Positions 1 to 9,782 of a DNA stretch of 64,000 nt are shown piece by piece (the first letter of the stretch is position 1; the number at the start of each line of letters is the position of its first letter). The position numbers were made by a program, and so were the translations under genes. The notes beneath the pieces are model-generated. The model saw nothing but the letters and a program-made list of their open reading frames with translations. It had not been told where the DNA came from and ran no database searches. The DNA is taken from NCBI RefSeq assembly GCF_019402665.1, contig NZ_VSST01000005.1, positions 47,522 to 111,521 on the forward strand, read 5' to 3'. The stretch is from Bradyrhizobium canariense. Lineage in GTDB: Bacteria > Pseudomonadota > Alphaproteobacteria > Rhizobiales > Xanthobacteraceae.

Positions 1-17
1 TCGGAATATCGAAAATC

Positions 18-791
18 ATGAGCGCGTTTTACCGAGAGAAGGTTCTTTCCGTCCAGCACTGGACCGACACCCTGTTCAGCTTTCGCGCAACCCGCGATTC
101 CGGCTTCCGCTTCCAGAACGGCCAGTTCGCGATGATCGGCCTCGAGGTTGAGGGCCGCCCGCTGCTCCGCGCCTACAGCATGGCGAGCGCCAACCACGAG
201 GAAGAGCTCGAGTTCTTCTCGATCAAGGTTCAGGACGGCCCGCTGACGTCGCGTCTCCAGAAGATCAAGGAAGGCGACACCATCCTGGTCGGCCGCAAGG
301 CGACCGGCACGCTGATCACCGACAACCTCATCCCCGGCAAGCGGCTGATGCTGCTCTCGACCGGCACGGGCTTGGCGCCCTTCGCCAGCCTGATCAAGGA
401 CCCCGAGGTTTACGACCAGTTCGACAGCATCGTGCTGGTGCATGGCTGCCGTCAGGTCTCCGAGCTCGCCTATGGCGAGAAGCTCGTCGCCGGTCTTCGC
501 GAGGACGAACTGTTCGGGGAGTTGCTTGCGGACAAGCTCATCTACTACCCGACCGTGACCCGCGAGCCGTTCAAGAACCGCGGCCGCATCACCGATCTCA
601 TCAGCTCCGAGCAGATCTTCAACGACATCGGCCAGGGTCCGCTCGACATTGCGACCGACCGCATCATGATGTGCGGCAGCCCGGCGATGCTCGAAGAGCT
701 GAAACTGATGTTCGAGGGCCGCGACTTCGTCGAGGGCTCCGGCAACAAGCCCGGCCATTTCGTGATCGAAAAGGCCTTCGTCGAGCGGTAG
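18..791 (+). CDS. fpr: Ferredoxin--NADP+ reductase
   Basis: This 257-residue cytosolic flavoprotein transfers electrons between NADPH and ferredoxin or flavodoxin, feeding redox enzymes and oxidative-stress defence. The FAD-binding motif RAYS is at residues 51-54, and the NADP-binding stretch STGTGLAPF is at 114-122. A CGSP motif follows near residue 218. The C-terminus ends AFVER, as in bacterial subclass-A reductases, without the terminal Trp of the E. coli enzyme. Length matches the family. The gene is complete and sits alone ahead of a 300-bp gap, with only a weak upstream ribosome-binding site. The family is certain; the physiological partner is not shown by the neighbours. Confidence 0.93.
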   Translation: MSAFYREKVLSVQHWTDTLFSFRATRDSGFRFQNGQFAMIGLEVEGRPLLRAYSMASANHEEELEFFSIKVQDGPLTSRLQKIKEGDTILVGRKATGTLITDNLIPGKRLMLLSTGTGLAPFASLIKDPEVYDQFDSIVLVHGCRQVSELAYGEKLVAGLREDELFGELLADKLIYYPTVTREPFKNRGRITDLISSEQIFNDIGQGPLDIATDRIMMCGSPAMLEELKLMFEGRDFVEGSGNKPGHFVIEKAFVER

Positions 792-802
792 GCCCTCTCG
801 GC

Positions 803-825
803 GTCGTCCTGGCGAAAGCCAGGAC
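803..825. repeat. Solo half-copy of GTCCTGGC palindromic repeat (family A)
   Basis: An imperfect palindrome begins GTCGTCCTGGCG and closes AAAGCCAGGAC, just downstream of the fpr stop codon. The same core recurs at 26839-26978, 27571-27710 and 60815-60843. It could form a hairpin at the end of the fpr transcript. Confidence 0.75.
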
Positions 826-1105
826 GCTTGCCTGGGTAAAGCACCTTGACCGGTTAATGGCCATCCATTCCGGGCTCTGCTGCACCGCAGCAGCCCGCCC
901 ATCGGGCTGATTGATTTGTCCCCGCCGAATTCGCTAGCCTGAAACAACCGCCGCGTCATATCCGTATGACAGGCGCGGGCGTATCGTACCGCCTCATGCT
1001 GGCGAGAGGATGGGAATCGTGGCCGACGAGAATAAGACGCAGGAATCGCCTCACTTATCGGCCAACGTATCCGCCAAACGGCTGCCGCTGGTGGAAGAGG
1101 GGATC

Positions 1106-2731
1106 ATGGAAACCCTGCTGCTGCCATTCTCCCCGCGCTTCATCGTCCTGACGATCTGCGCGGTGGTCACCGCGCTGCTAATCGGCATCGGCATCGCCGA
1201 CCGCAAGATCTTCGACATCCTGCTGATCCCGATTCTGATCTTCGGCGCGTTGACGCTGCTGGGCGTCCGCGACCTCATGCAGAAGGGCCACGCCGTCCTG
1301 CGCAACTACCCGATCTCGGCGCATATCCGCTTCCTGCTCGAAGAAATTCGCCCGGAGATGCGGCAGTATTTCTTCGAGAGCGAGAAGGACGGCATGCCGT
1401 TCTCGCGCGACATTCGTGCGGTGGTCTATCAGCGCGCCAAGATGCAGCTCGACAAGCGTCCGTTCGGCACCCAGGAGGACGTCTACCGCGAGGGTTATGA
1501 GTGGATGCATCACTCGGTCTCGCCGAAGACGCATGCCGAGGAGAAATTCCGCGTCACCATCGGCGGCCCGGATTGCGCCAAGCCGTATTCGGCTTCGGTG
1601 TTCAACATCTCCGCGATGAGTTTTGGCGCGCTCAGCCCGAACGCCGTGCGCGCGCTGAATGCCGGCGCCAAGAAGGGCGGCTTCGCGCACGACACCGGCG
1701 AGGGCGGCTTCAGCCCCTATCACGCGGAGATGGGCGGCGACATCATCTGGGAGATCGGTTCGGGCTATTTCGGCTGCCGCCATCTCGACGGCGCCTTCGA
1801 TCCCGAAGCCTTCGCGCGCGTCGCGAGCCAGGACCAGATCAAGATGGTCGAGCTCAAGATCAGCCAGGGCGCCAAGCCCGGTCATGGCGGCGTGCTGCCG
1901 GCGGCGAAAGTCTCGGAGGAGATTTCCAAGATCCGCGGCGTCGCGATGGGTGAGGATTGTATCTCGCCGGCCTCGCATCGCGCCTTCTCGACACCCTTCG
2001 GCATGATGCAGTTCATCGGCGAGATGCGAAAGCTCGCCGGCGGCAAGCCGACCGGCTTCAAGCTGTGCATCGGCCATCCCTGGGAATTTTTGGCGATCTG
2101 CAAGGCAATGATCGAGACCGGCATCTATCCTGACTTCATCGTGGTCGACGGCAACGAGGGCGGCACCGGCGCCGCGCCGCTCGAGTTCATGGACCATTTG
2201 GGCATGCCGATGCGGGAGGGCGTCAATTTCGTCCACAACGCTCTGATAGGCATCAACGCACGCGACCGCATCAAGATCGGCGCCTCCGGCAAGATCGCCA
2301 CCGCGTTCGACATGGCACGTGCCATGTCGATCGGCGCGGACTACTGCAATTCGGCGCGCGGCTTCATGTTCTCGCTCGGCTGCATCCAGTCGCTGAGCTG
2401 CCACACCGACCGTTGCCCGACCGGCGTCGCGACGCAGGACCCGACGCGTGCGCGTGCGCTCTATGTGCCGCTCAAGATCGACCGCGTGCACAATTATCAC
2501 CTTGCGACGCTGCACTCGCTGACCGAGCTGATCGCCGCGGCCGGTCTCGAACATCCGCAGCAGCTGCGCCCGATCCATTTCTCGCAGCGCACCTCGACGA
2601 CGGACGTGAAATCGTTCGCGCAGCTTTATCCGTCGCTGCGTCCGGGCGAACTGCTCGAAGGCACCGAAGACCCGCGCTTCCGCGACGCCTGGCGGATGGC
2701 GCGGACAGAGACGTTCCAGCCGGCGCTGTAG
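1106..2731 (+). CDS. FMN-binding glutamate synthase family protein, membrane-anchored
   Basis: The protein is about 541 residues and belongs to the glutamate-synthase-like FMN barrel family (GltB central/FMN region homologues without the amidotransferase domain). Two hydrophobic segments lie within the first 55 residues, so it is probably membrane-anchored. The FMN barrel follows, with the run SAMSFGALSPNAVRALNAGA and a cysteine cluster in SLSCHTDRCPTGVATQDP that resembles the GltB iron-sulfur site. The start at 1106 is chosen because an AGAGG motif lies 5 nt upstream and translation then begins directly before the first membrane helix. An ATG at 1010 would add 32 residues. The substrate is unknown, and without a glutaminase domain it is unlikely to be a complete glutamate synthase. 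Confidence 0.85.
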   Translation: METLLLPFSPRFIVLTICAVVTALLIGIGIADRKIFDILLIPILIFGALTLLGVRDLMQKGHAVLRNYPISAHIRFLLEEIRPEMRQYFFESEKDGMPFSRDIRAVVYQRAKMQLDKRPFGTQEDVYREGYEWMHHSVSPKTHAEEKFRVTIGGPDCAKPYSASVFNISAMSFGALSPNAVRALNAGAKKGGFAHDTGEGGFSPYHAEMGGDIIWEIGSGYFGCRHLDGAFDPEAFARVASQDQIKMVELKISQGAKPGHGGVLPAAKVSEEISKIRGVAMGEDCISPASHRAFSTPFGMMQFIGEMRKLAGGKPTGFKLCIGHPWEFLAICKAMIETGIYPDFIVVDGNEGGTGAAPLEFMDHLGMPMREGVNFVHNALIGINARDRIKIGASGKIATAFDMARAMSIGADYCNSARGFMFSLGCIQSLSCHTDRCPTGVATQDPTRARALYVPLKIDRVHNYHLATLHSLTELIAAAGLEHPQQLRPIHFSQRTSTTDVKSFAQLYPSLRPGELLEGTEDPRFRDAWRMARTETFQPAL

Positions 2732-2829
2732 GCGCCGGTCCACTTGCAAGGCCGCAGGCCCCGCGCGCAAAAGCATCGCAACGAGGACTGCGTTTAACGT
2801 TTGGTTCAACTTTGGGTTAGATTGTCGCC

Positions 2830-3072
2830 ATGGATGAGCGGCGCGACAAGGCAAGGCATCGCGTGCTGAAGGCCGGAACGATCGAGTTCGGCGGCGGCGG
2901 CGCGATCGACTGCACCATCCGCAACCTGTCCGATACCGGCGCCGCGCTCGACGTCAGCAGTCCCGTCGGCATCCCCGACCGTTTCAGCCTGTTCGTCCAG
3001 GCCGACGGAACACATCTCGCCTGCACCGTGATCTGGCGCAAGGAAAAGCGGATCGGGGTGAGGTTCGGGTGA
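2830..3072 (+). CDS. PilZ domain protein (c-di-GMP receptor)
   Basis: This 80-residue protein consists of a single PilZ domain. The two c-di-GMP-binding signatures are visible: RxxxR at residues 5-9 and NxSxxG at 32-37 (NLSDTG). Such small cytosolic domains act as allosteric adaptors that bind c-di-GMP and then a partner protein. The gene stands alone between the glutamate-synthase-like gene and a convergent CNNM gene, so no partner is suggested by context. A GGDEF-EAL enzyme that could set c-di-GMP levels lies about 29 kb away. Confidence 0.85.
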   Translation: MDERRDKARHRVLKAGTIEFGGGGAIDCTIRNLSDTGAALDVSSPVGIPDRFSLFVQADGTHLACTVIWRKEKRIGVRFG

Positions 3073-3146
3073 GGGCTCCAGCGCACTAGGCCGGGACGAC
3101 GTGAAGCTTAGTGCGGCGATCTGCATTTCAACACGTCGCCGCTCGC

Positions 3147-4442
3147 TCACCCCGTTTCTACTTCGCTCCGCCGGCTCGCGAGAATCTTGTCGATCCTCCG
3201 TCCGTCGAGATCGACCACCTCGATGTGCCAGTCGCCGAAGTCGAAGGCGTCGCCGACATCAGGCAGCACGTTGAACTGTTGCAGCACGAGGCCGGCGACG
3301 GTGTTGTAGCGGTGCGGCGGCAGTTCGATGCCGAGCAGCTCGCCGAATTCGTCGACCGGCATCCAGCCTGAGACCAGCAGCGAATCGTCCGCGCGCTTGA
3401 CGTAGGCCGGTTCCGGCGGGCCTTCCTCTGAATGGAAGGCGCCGACGATCGATTCCAGAATGTCAGCCGTCGTCACGATGCCTTCGAAGGCGCCGTATTC
3501 GTCGTAGACGAGGCCCACATGCACCGGCGCAGCCTTGAGGATCGCCAGCACGTCGCGGGCATCGGCCGAGGCGGGAATGCCCGGCGCCTCGCGAACCAGC
3601 ACGCGCAAATCCGGCGTGCGCTCGTTCATGAAGGCGACCAGCAGGTCCTTGGCCTGGAGCACGCCAATCGGCTTGTCGCGGTCGCCGTCGGAGACGGGAA
3701 AGCGTGAATGCGGACTCTTGGCGATGGTCGCTCGAATGCTCTCCGGCGTATCGTTCAGGTCGATCTCGTTGACCTCCGTGCGCGGCGTCATGATCGCGCC
3801 GACCGGCCGATCGCCGAGCCGCATCACGCCCGCGATCATCTCCTTTTCACCTGACTCGAGCACGCCCGCGCTTTCGGCTTCGCTGACGAGATGATGGATC
3901 TCGTCTTCCGAGACCTTCTCTTCGGACTTGCCGCCATGGCCGAGCAGCGTGAGGATCAGCTTGCCGGAGAGATCGAGCAGGAAGACCAGCGGCAGCGAGA
4001 CCTTCGCAAGCACGTGCATCGCGGGTGCAACCCTGACCGCGATGCTCTCGGGGTCACGCAGCGCCACCTGCTTCGGCACCAGCTCGCCGACGATCAGGGT
4101 GGCGTAGGTGATGAGCGTGACAACCAGGCCCACGCCGACGATGTCGGCAATTCCTGCGGACAGGCCGAGCTCGAGCAGCCATTGCGTCAGCCGCTGTCCG
4201 AGCGTCGCGCCCGAGAACGCGCCGGAGAGGACGCCGACCAGTGTGATCCCGATCTGCACCGTCGAGAGGAATTTGCCGGGATCGGCCGCGAGCGTCAGCG
4301 CCCGCTCGGCGCCGCGGACGCCCTTGGCGGCGAGCATCGACAGCCGGGCCGGACGTGACGAGACCACGGCCAGCTCGGACATGGACAGCAAGCCGTTGAT
4401 GACGATCAGGACGACGACGATGGCGAGTTCGGCGGAGAGCAT
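3147..4442 (-). CDS. CNNM/CorC-family membrane protein (HlyC/CorC transporter)
   Basis: The protein is 431 residues. It has an N-terminal DUF21/CNNM membrane domain with about four hydrophobic segments (roughly residues 1-165), a pair of CBS domains (about 200-330, including AIMTPRTEV and GIVTTADILESIVG), and a C-terminal CorC_HlyC domain (about 345-425). Family members are linked to magnesium or cobalt efflux and divalent-cation homeostasis at the inner membrane; the hemolysin label is historical. The start at 4442 places the first transmembrane helix at residue 4. A longer start at 4562 would add 40 residues with no family resemblance. It is encoded alone and diverges from the chemoreceptor gene. 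Confidence 0.88.
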   Translation of the reverse strand: MLSAELAIVVVLIVINGLLSMSELAVVSSRPARLSMLAAKGVRGAERALTLAADPGKFLSTVQIGITLVGVLSGAFSGATLGQRLTQWLLELGLSAGIADIVGVGLVVTLITYATLIVGELVPKQVALRDPESIAVRVAPAMHVLAKVSLPLVFLLDLSGKLILTLLGHGGKSEEKVSEDEIHHLVSEAESAGVLESGEKEMIAGVMRLGDRPVGAIMTPRTEVNEIDLNDTPESIRATIAKSPHSRFPVSDGDRDKPIGVLQAKDLLVAFMNERTPDLRVLVREAPGIPASADARDVLAILKAAPVHVGLVYDEYGAFEGIVTTADILESIVGAFHSEEGPPEPAYVKRADDSLLVSGWMPVDEFGELLGIELPPHRYNTVAGLVLQQFNVLPDVGDAFDFGDWHIEVVDLDGRRIDKILASRRSEVETG

Positions 4443-4683
4443 TGATGTTCCGAGGTAATGGAGTGTGGCGCGGATGGCGACACAGGCCTTGATATAGGTA
4501 TTCGGGGGAGAAATGCCGACGATTCTGTCGTATCCGGCATCGCGAAGGAACTTCGGCGACACCGTCCGGAAGGCACTCGAAGCCCAATACTCCGCGGAAC
4601 TACGGGCATGCCGTTGCTTAACGGGCTCTTAGCGGCAACCGGCTAAGTTTTCGGCATTTGCAGGAATGTATTCGGGGGATCAG

Positions 4684-6759
4684 ATGCGGATCGGGAAGCT
4701 CTTTGCGCTGTCGATGCTGACGGTGACGGTTTTTGCAGTCATCCTTGGCGCCGAGGTGCTGATACCCCAGGCGCGCATCTTCGCGAACCGCTCCGACGCG
4801 ATCAAGACGGTCAACGCCTTTGGTGCGACCCTGACGGTCAGTCAGCACATTGCTAGCCTTCGTGCCCCCTACATTTCCCCGATTTTCCAGGAGAACGCTG
4901 CGACCCAGGTCCAGATCGAAGCCGCCGCGAAGGCGGCGAAAGCGGTCGATGTCGCGTTCGAGGGGGCAAGGCGCGCCATCATGGTGCTGGATGATTCCGG
5001 GCCAATGATCGAAAACCTGGACCGTACCGCGCGGCGGCTCAAGGATATCACCACCGCGGCAGATCGCGCGATGAGCGTTCCGCTGGCGACGCGCGACAGC
5101 GCTGCGATCAAGGGCTTCCTTCCGGGCGTTGCCGAGGTCATCGGCAATATCGAGCCGATCATGAACCGGCTCGAAGCGAAGGTCATCAATGCCGATTCCT
5201 CGCTTGCGGCACTGTTGAGCCTGGCGCGAACGGCGCAGGATCTGCGCGTCTCGGCCGGTAGCCGCGCCGCCTCGCTGTCGCCGGCGCTGAGCGCACGCCG
5301 ACCGCTCACGGCGGTCGAATTCTCGCTGATGGATCGGATGCAGGGACGTGTCGAGGCCGACCGCGAGCGCATCGAGGCCGGCATCGACCAGCTCGGAAGC
5401 CCGCCCCGCATCGCCAGCGCGCAGAAGGCGGCGACGGATTCTTATTTCGGGAAAGCAGCGCTCATCGTGGACAAGGAGATGCCCGCGGCACGTGGCGACG
5501 GCAAGTACGGCATCAACGCCGAAGAGTTGGCCAACGTCATCGTACCCGCCATCCAGATGTTCTACGGCGTGCGCGATGCCGCCTTGGTCGAAGCTGCCGA
5601 GCGCGCCTCGGCCGCGCGCGACGGCGCGCTTGCGATGCTCGCGCTCGCGGGCGTGGCGGTGCTGGCGTTGCTGGGGACACTCGCTGGCGTGACCATGATG
5701 CTGCGCCGGCGCGTGGTGACGCCGCTGGGCCGGCTCGCGGACGTGATCGCAACGCTTGCGGCTGGGCAGCACGAGGTCGAGATTCCCGTGACGGGCCGCA
5801 ATGACGAGATCAGCCAGGTGGCGGGCTCGCTCCAGCACTTCAAGGACTCGCTCTCCGCCAAGAAGGCCGCCGACGAGGCCGCCGCGGTCGAAGCCGAGGC
5901 GAAGCTCCAGCGTAGCCAGCGCATGGACCAGATCGCGCGCGATTTCGAAGCGTTGATCGGCGACGTCATCAACACTGTGTCGTCGGCATCGTCGGAGCTG
6001 GAAGTGTCGGCGGGAACGCTGACGAGTACCGCCGATCAATCGGAAAAGGTCACCGCGACGGTCGCGGCCGCCTCCGAACAGGCCTCCACCAACGTGCAGA
6101 CCGTTGCCGCGGCCGCGGAGGAAATGGCGTCCTCGGTCGACGAGATCGGCCGTCAGGTCCAGGATTCCGCGCGGGTGGCCAGCGAAGCGGTGCAGCAGGC
6201 CGCGCGGACCAACGACTATGTCGGCGAGCTCGCCAAGGCTGCCGGCCGGATCGGCGACGTGGTCGAGCTCATCAGCCAGATCGCGGGCCAGACCAATCTT
6301 CTGGCGCTCAATGCAACGATCGAGGCGGCGCGCGCCGGCGAGGCCGGGCGCGGCTTCGCCGTGGTCGCCTCCGAGGTCAAGGCGCTGGCCGAGCAGACCG
6401 CCAAGGCCACCGGCGAGATCAGCCAGCAGATCACGGGAATTCAGAGCGCGACGGAGGATTCGGTCGGCGCCATCAAGTCGATCAGCGACACCATCACCCG
6501 CATGTCCGAGATCGCATCGGCGATCGCTTCCGCGGTCGAGGAGCAGGGCGCGGCGACGCGGGAGATTTCCCGCAATGTGCAGCAGGCGGCACGCGGCACC
6601 CAACAGGTCTCCGCCAGCATCGTCGACGTGCAGCGCGGCGCGAGCCAGACCGGATCGGCCTCCTCCACCGTGCTTGCGTCAGCGAAGTCGCTGTCCGGCG
6701 AGAGCAGCCGCCTCAAGGTCGAGGTCGGGAAGTTCCTGGACGCGATCCGGGCCGCCTAA
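4684..6759 (+). CDS. Methyl-accepting chemotaxis protein
   Basis: This 691-residue transmembrane chemoreceptor has an N-terminal helix (about residues 4-26), a roughly 290-residue periplasmic sensor rich in helices, a second helix near 316-338, a HAMP linker and a long signalling domain. The conserved hairpin tip is present near residue 535 ([21 protein letters not shown]). The ATG at 4684 follows a GGGGGAT ribosome-binding stretch, whereas an ATG at 4666 would add six residues and lacks one. The sensor resembles helical-bundle ligand domains, but no ligand can be named. No che genes lie nearby, so it is an orphan receptor signalling to a remote array. Confidence 0.93.
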   Translation: MRIGKLFALSMLTVTVFAVILGAEVLIPQARIFANRSDAIKTVNAFGATLTVSQHIASLRAPYISPIFQENAATQVQIEAAAKAAKAVDVAFEGARRAIMVLDDSGPMIENLDRTARRLKDITTAADRAMSVPLATRDSAAIKGFLPGVAEVIGNIEPIMNRLEAKVINADSSLAALLSLARTAQDLRVSAGSRAASLSPALSARRPLTAVEFSLMDRMQGRVEADRERIEAGIDQLGSPPRIASAQKAATDSYFGKAALIVDKEMPAARGDGKYGINAEELANVIVPAIQMFYGVRDAALVEAAERASAARDGALAMLALAGVAVLALLGTLAGVTMMLRRRVVTPLGRLADVIATLAAGQHEVEIPVTGRNDEISQVAGSLQHFKDSLSAKKAADEAAAVEAEAKLQRSQRMDQIARDFEALIGDVINTVSSASSELEVSAGTLTSTADQSEKVTATVAAASEQASTNVQTVAAAAEEMASSVDEIGRQVQDSARVASEAVQQAARTNDYVGELAKAAGRIGDVVELISQIAGQTNLLALNATIEAARAGEAGRGFAVVASEVKALAEQTAKATGEISQQITGIQSATEDSVGAIKSISDTITRMSEIASAIASAVEEQGAATREISRNVQQAARGTQQVSASIVDVQRGASQTGSASSTVLASAKSLSGESSRLKVEVGKFLDAIRAA

Positions 6760-6876
6760 GAAGGTCATTGTCGAGGGAAGCGGCTTCACCTAGGCTCGCA
6801 CCACCGGGGATGTCGCAGCCTCCCCGTGAAGTGGTGATCCCACGCAAGCGCTGCTCGCTGACGTTTGGAGCGAGCA

Positions 6877-7608
6877 ATGGACGGGATCACAGTCGAACTA
6901 CCGCTTTTCCTGTTGGCCACCTTCGCCGGTGCATTCGTCGCCGGCCTCTCCGGCTTTGCCTTCGGCCTCGTCGCGGCATCGCTGTGGCTTTACGTGCTGA
7001 CGCCGCTTCAGAGCGCCAGCCTGATCGTCGGCTTCGGCCTCCTGGTTCAGGGCTACTCGGTCTGGAAGCTGCGCGGCGCGCTCGACTGGCGCCGGCTATG
7101 GCCCTTCATGGTCGGTGCCGTCGTGGGCGTGCCCGTCGGCGTGTCACTCCTGACTTCGGCCGATCCCAAGAATGTCCGCATCGCGGTTGGAGCGATCCTG
7201 ATCGTCTACAGCCTCCATGCGTTCTTCAGGCCAAAACTCAAGGTCGCGACCATCGTGCCGCCGTCCGCCGAAATGACCATCGGTTTCGTCAACGGCCTGC
7301 TGGGTGGATTGACCGGCCTTGCCGGCATCATCATCACCATCTGGTGCAATCTGCGCGGTCTGCCCAAGGACGTCCAGCGCGCCACGTTCCAGCCCGTAGC
7401 AGTCGTGGTGTTCGCCACGGCGGCGCTCTTTCTGGGGACCAAGGGAGCGCTGACGTTCGAGACCGCAAAGCTGTTCGCGCTCGGCCTGCCGTTTCTCTTT
7501 GCGGGAACGTGGCTCGGGCTGAAACTGTTCGGCCGCATCGATGAGGCCGCGTTCCGCAAGATCGTGCTCGCGCTGCTGTTCGTCTCGGGCGTCGCGCTGT
7601 TGTTCTGA
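6877..7608 (+). CDS. TauE/SafE-family sulfite/organosulfonate exporter-like permease
   Basis: This 243-residue integral membrane protein has about eight hydrophobic segments arranged as two related halves. The repeat-start motifs FVAGLSGFAFG and VNGLLGGLTGLAGI are typical of the TauE/SafE (DUF81) family. Members export sulfite, sulfoacetate or related anions, or act in sulfur-compound uptake. The ATG at 6877 is preferred because GGAG lies 6 nt upstream; an ATG at 6865 lacks this. The gene ends convergently against the porin gene, with both stop codons inside one palindrome. No sulfur-metabolism genes adjoin it, so the substrate is open. Confidence 0.87.
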   Translation: MDGITVELPLFLLATFAGAFVAGLSGFAFGLVAASLWLYVLTPLQSASLIVGFGLLVQGYSVWKLRGALDWRRLWPFMVGAVVGVPVGVSLLTSADPKNVRIAVGAILIVYSLHAFFRPKLKVATIVPPSAEMTIGFVNGLLGGLTGLAGIIITIWCNLRGLPKDVQRATFQPVAVVVFATAALFLGTKGALTFETAKLFALGLPFLFAGTWLGLKLFGRIDEAAFRKIVLALLFVSGVALLF

Positions 7609-7622
7609 GCCGCGCTCAGAAC
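7602..7622. terminator. Perfect palindrome shared by two convergent stop codons
   Basis: GTTCTGAGC, a CGC loop and GCTCAGAAC form a perfect 9-bp stem. The left arm contains the TGA of the exporter gene (7606-7608) and the right arm the stop of the porin gene (7616-7618). There is no flanking T-run, so it is a candidate bidirectional hairpin rather than a classical intrinsic terminator. Confidence 0.5.
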
Positions 7623-9667
7623 TCGCCGTGCAGTCGTCCCGAGAACACCGACACCGGGCCGCGGTCGGCGTTGTAGGCGGGATTGACGATGAGCTGGTAG
7701 TCGGCGGTGAGGGTGAGACTCTTGTTCAGCGCGTAGGCGTAATAGGTTTCGAGGATGCGCTCGCGGCGGTAGTTGAGCGCGCCGTCGCCGATAAGAACAC
7801 CGAGGCCGCCGGCGGCCAGGAAGTCGCGATAATCCTGCGAGATGGCATTGATGGCGCCGCCGACGCCAATCACGTCATCGGGCCGGCCCCATTTCGTGCC
7901 CTTGATCGAAAGACCACCGGACAGGCTGCGGTGAATGTCGGTGAAGGCCAGCGTCTCGGTCTTGCCGTCATTCCAGCTCCAACGGCCGAACAGACCGACA
8001 TCCTCGGTGATCGCCTGCTCGAGGTTGAGCACGTAGCCATACTTCAGACGGCCGCGCCGGGTCTGCGCAATGTCGAGATTGAGCGCCGGATTGTTCAGCG
8101 TCTCGCGGAAGCTGCCCATATTGGCGCTGTCGAGCCAGCCTATGGTCCTGAGCTTGCCGGGCTGGCCAAGCAGCGAGAAGCGCGTTTCGAGCTCGAGCAC
8201 GTACTGGCCGCGCTCGCCGACCCTGGTGTCGAAATGATTCGAATTGGACTCGGCGACCATCAGGAAGTAGCCGCCGCGCAACGCCCACTGCTTTTGGTTC
8301 AGCTCGGCGGTGACGCCGTAGGTGAGGCCAACCTTGTCGGCGGAATAGTCGAAGGCGCCTGGCGCCCACAGCGACCAGTTCATGAAGTCCTTGCGGGTGT
8401 CCTTGGCGTAGGCGTTGCCGTCGAACACGTCGATCACGGGGAATTTGCCGGCCTGCACCGTGAGCCTGGAAACGTCGACCTTCTGTCCGAGCTGCAACTG
8501 GCCGCTCGCGAGCTCTTCCTGCTCGCCGCCAAAGCCAAACGTCTGGCGCACGAACAGGCGCGAGGTGTTGTAATGCGGATAGGGAAAGTTCGACTTCTGC
8601 GCTTCGCCATTCGGGAAGCCGGCCGCACCGACGGTGTCGTTCAATCCAAATCCCTGCAGCAGTTCGGGATTGTAATAGACCTCGCCGCCGTCCCACAGCT
8701 TTGCGTTCAGGAACAGGCTGTTGCTCCAGGTCGCCTTGGCCTGCCGTGATGGCGAGAGCGAGTTCGGCCCGGTGTAGAGGGCGGGGAACGAAGGATAGCC
8801 TTGCGGCAGATACGTGCTCTGGCCGTGGATCTCCCAGCGATCCGATTCCGTGTCGATCAGCGAGCCGATTCCCGAGCTCTTGGGATTGTAGCTCGGCATG
8901 CCCGGCCAATCGACCTTGCGGTTGAGGCCAAGCCGGACCGACTGGAAGTCGAGCGATGAAGAATTGCATTGGGCGCCCGTGGAGAAGGCGACATTGCCGC
9001 CGTCGAAGCGGCTGTAGAGATATTCGACCCGTGCGCTCCAATGCGGCGCGAAACCGTATTCGATGCCAGCACCCGCGATCCAGCCGGGCCGCGTGTTCAG
9101 GATTTTCGGGACTGCTTCGCCTGCGGCTGGCGTGTCGAAATAGCGCTCACCCATCCAAGCAAAGCCGCCGGTGGCATAGACCAGCCATGGACCGCTGGTG
9201 TAGCCGAGGCGCCCGCGCACGCTCGCGGTGTAGTCCCATTGCTGCGTGACGGTGTTGGCGGGTGTCGCCAGGACGGAAACGATCGAGTTGGAGGTGATGT
9301 AGTTCGGAAAAGAAAAATCCCCTTCGACGCCGAGAAGCCAGCCGGAATTGAGACGGTAATTGTAGCCGGCCTGCACGCCGCCGATCATGCCGCTGAAGAC
9401 GCCGCTGTCGTTGATGCCGGTGCCGTCGTTCAGCGCGGAGCGCGACGAGCCGAGGCTGTAGCCGGCATGCGCACCGATGTAGAGGCCGGTCCAGTCATAG
9501 ACGGCCTTCAGCGCTGGTGCCTTCAGCGGCAGATCAGCCGCGCGGCTGGCGGCGGGCAAAGCCAAGACGCCCGAGGCAATCGCCGCGGCCGTCCGCAAAT
9601 ACCTGTAACGGTGACCCCTCAACGTCAAAACGCACGCCCCCAAAGCGAGTGTGTCCACTCGCCGCAC
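7616..9667 (-). CDS. Outer-membrane protein: N-terminal Omp25/31-like barrel fused to OprB carbohydrate porin
   Basis: This 683-residue protein carries a long N-terminal export signal ending around ASRA/AD (residue 44). Residues about 45-250 look like an Omp25/Omp31 eight-stranded barrel (DWTGLYIGAHAGYSLG near its start, HWSARVEYLYSRFD near its end). Residues about 260-683 look like an OprB carbohydrate-selective porin, with AGKFPVIDVFDGNAYAKD and a C-terminal phenylalanine as expected for Bam-dependent assembly. Two barrels in one chain is unusual in general but recognised in Bradyrhizobium. The signal's basic region is long, so the true start may lie inside the first 25 codons. The gene is monocistronic with an operator-like palindrome upstream. 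Substrate is inferred to be sugars or small hydrophilic solutes. Confidence 0.85.
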   Translation of the reverse strand: MRRVDTLALGACVLTLRGHRYRYLRTAAAIASGVLALPAASRAADLPLKAPALKAVYDWTGLYIGAHAGYSLGSSRSALNDGTGINDSGVFSGMIGGVQAGYNYRLNSGWLLGVEGDFSFPNYITSNSIVSVLATPANTVTQQWDYTASVRGRLGYTSGPWLVYATGGFAWMGERYFDTPAAGEAVPKILNTRPGWIAGAGIEYGFAPHWSARVEYLYSRFDGGNVAFSTGAQCNSSSLDFQSVRLGLNRKVDWPGMPSYNPKSSGIGSLIDTESDRWEIHGQSTYLPQGYPSFPALYTGPNSLSPSRQAKATWSNSLFLNAKLWDGGEVYYNPELLQGFGLNDTVGAAGFPNGEAQKSNFPYPHYNTSRLFVRQTFGFGGEQEELASGQLQLGQKVDVSRLTVQAGKFPVIDVFDGNAYAKDTRKDFMNWSLWAPGAFDYSADKVGLTYGVTAELNQKQWALRGGYFLMVAESNSNHFDTRVGERGQYVLELETRFSLLGQPGKLRTIGWLDSANMGSFRETLNNPALNLDIAQTRRGRLKYGYVLNLEQAITEDVGLFGRWSWNDGKTETLAFTDIHRSLSGGLSIKGTKWGRPDDVIGVGGAINAISQDYRDFLAAGGLGVLIGDGALNYRRERILETYYAYALNKSLTLTADYQLIVNPAYNADRGPVSVFSGRLHGEF

Positions 9668-9782
9668 TATCCCTGCCGATTCGCGGCGACCCTGTCATCA
9701 GGATTAGGTGCTCCGCGATCGAACGAGATGATCTCGATCCGGCCCGATTTCTTCCCAAGCTCCTGAGCCTGTTGCGAACCTT

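Noticed and set aside
1178..2854. Long open reading frame (558 codons) on the minus strand opposite the glutamate-synthase-like gene
   Set aside because: It is an antisense shadow of a well-conserved FMN enzyme, rich in Arg/His/Asp runs with no family resemblance; high GC makes long antisense frames common.
4618..6603. 661-codon minus-strand frame opposite the chemoreceptor
   Set aside because: The sequence is low-complexity Arg/Gly/Leu-rich and lies fully opposite an unmistakable MCP gene.
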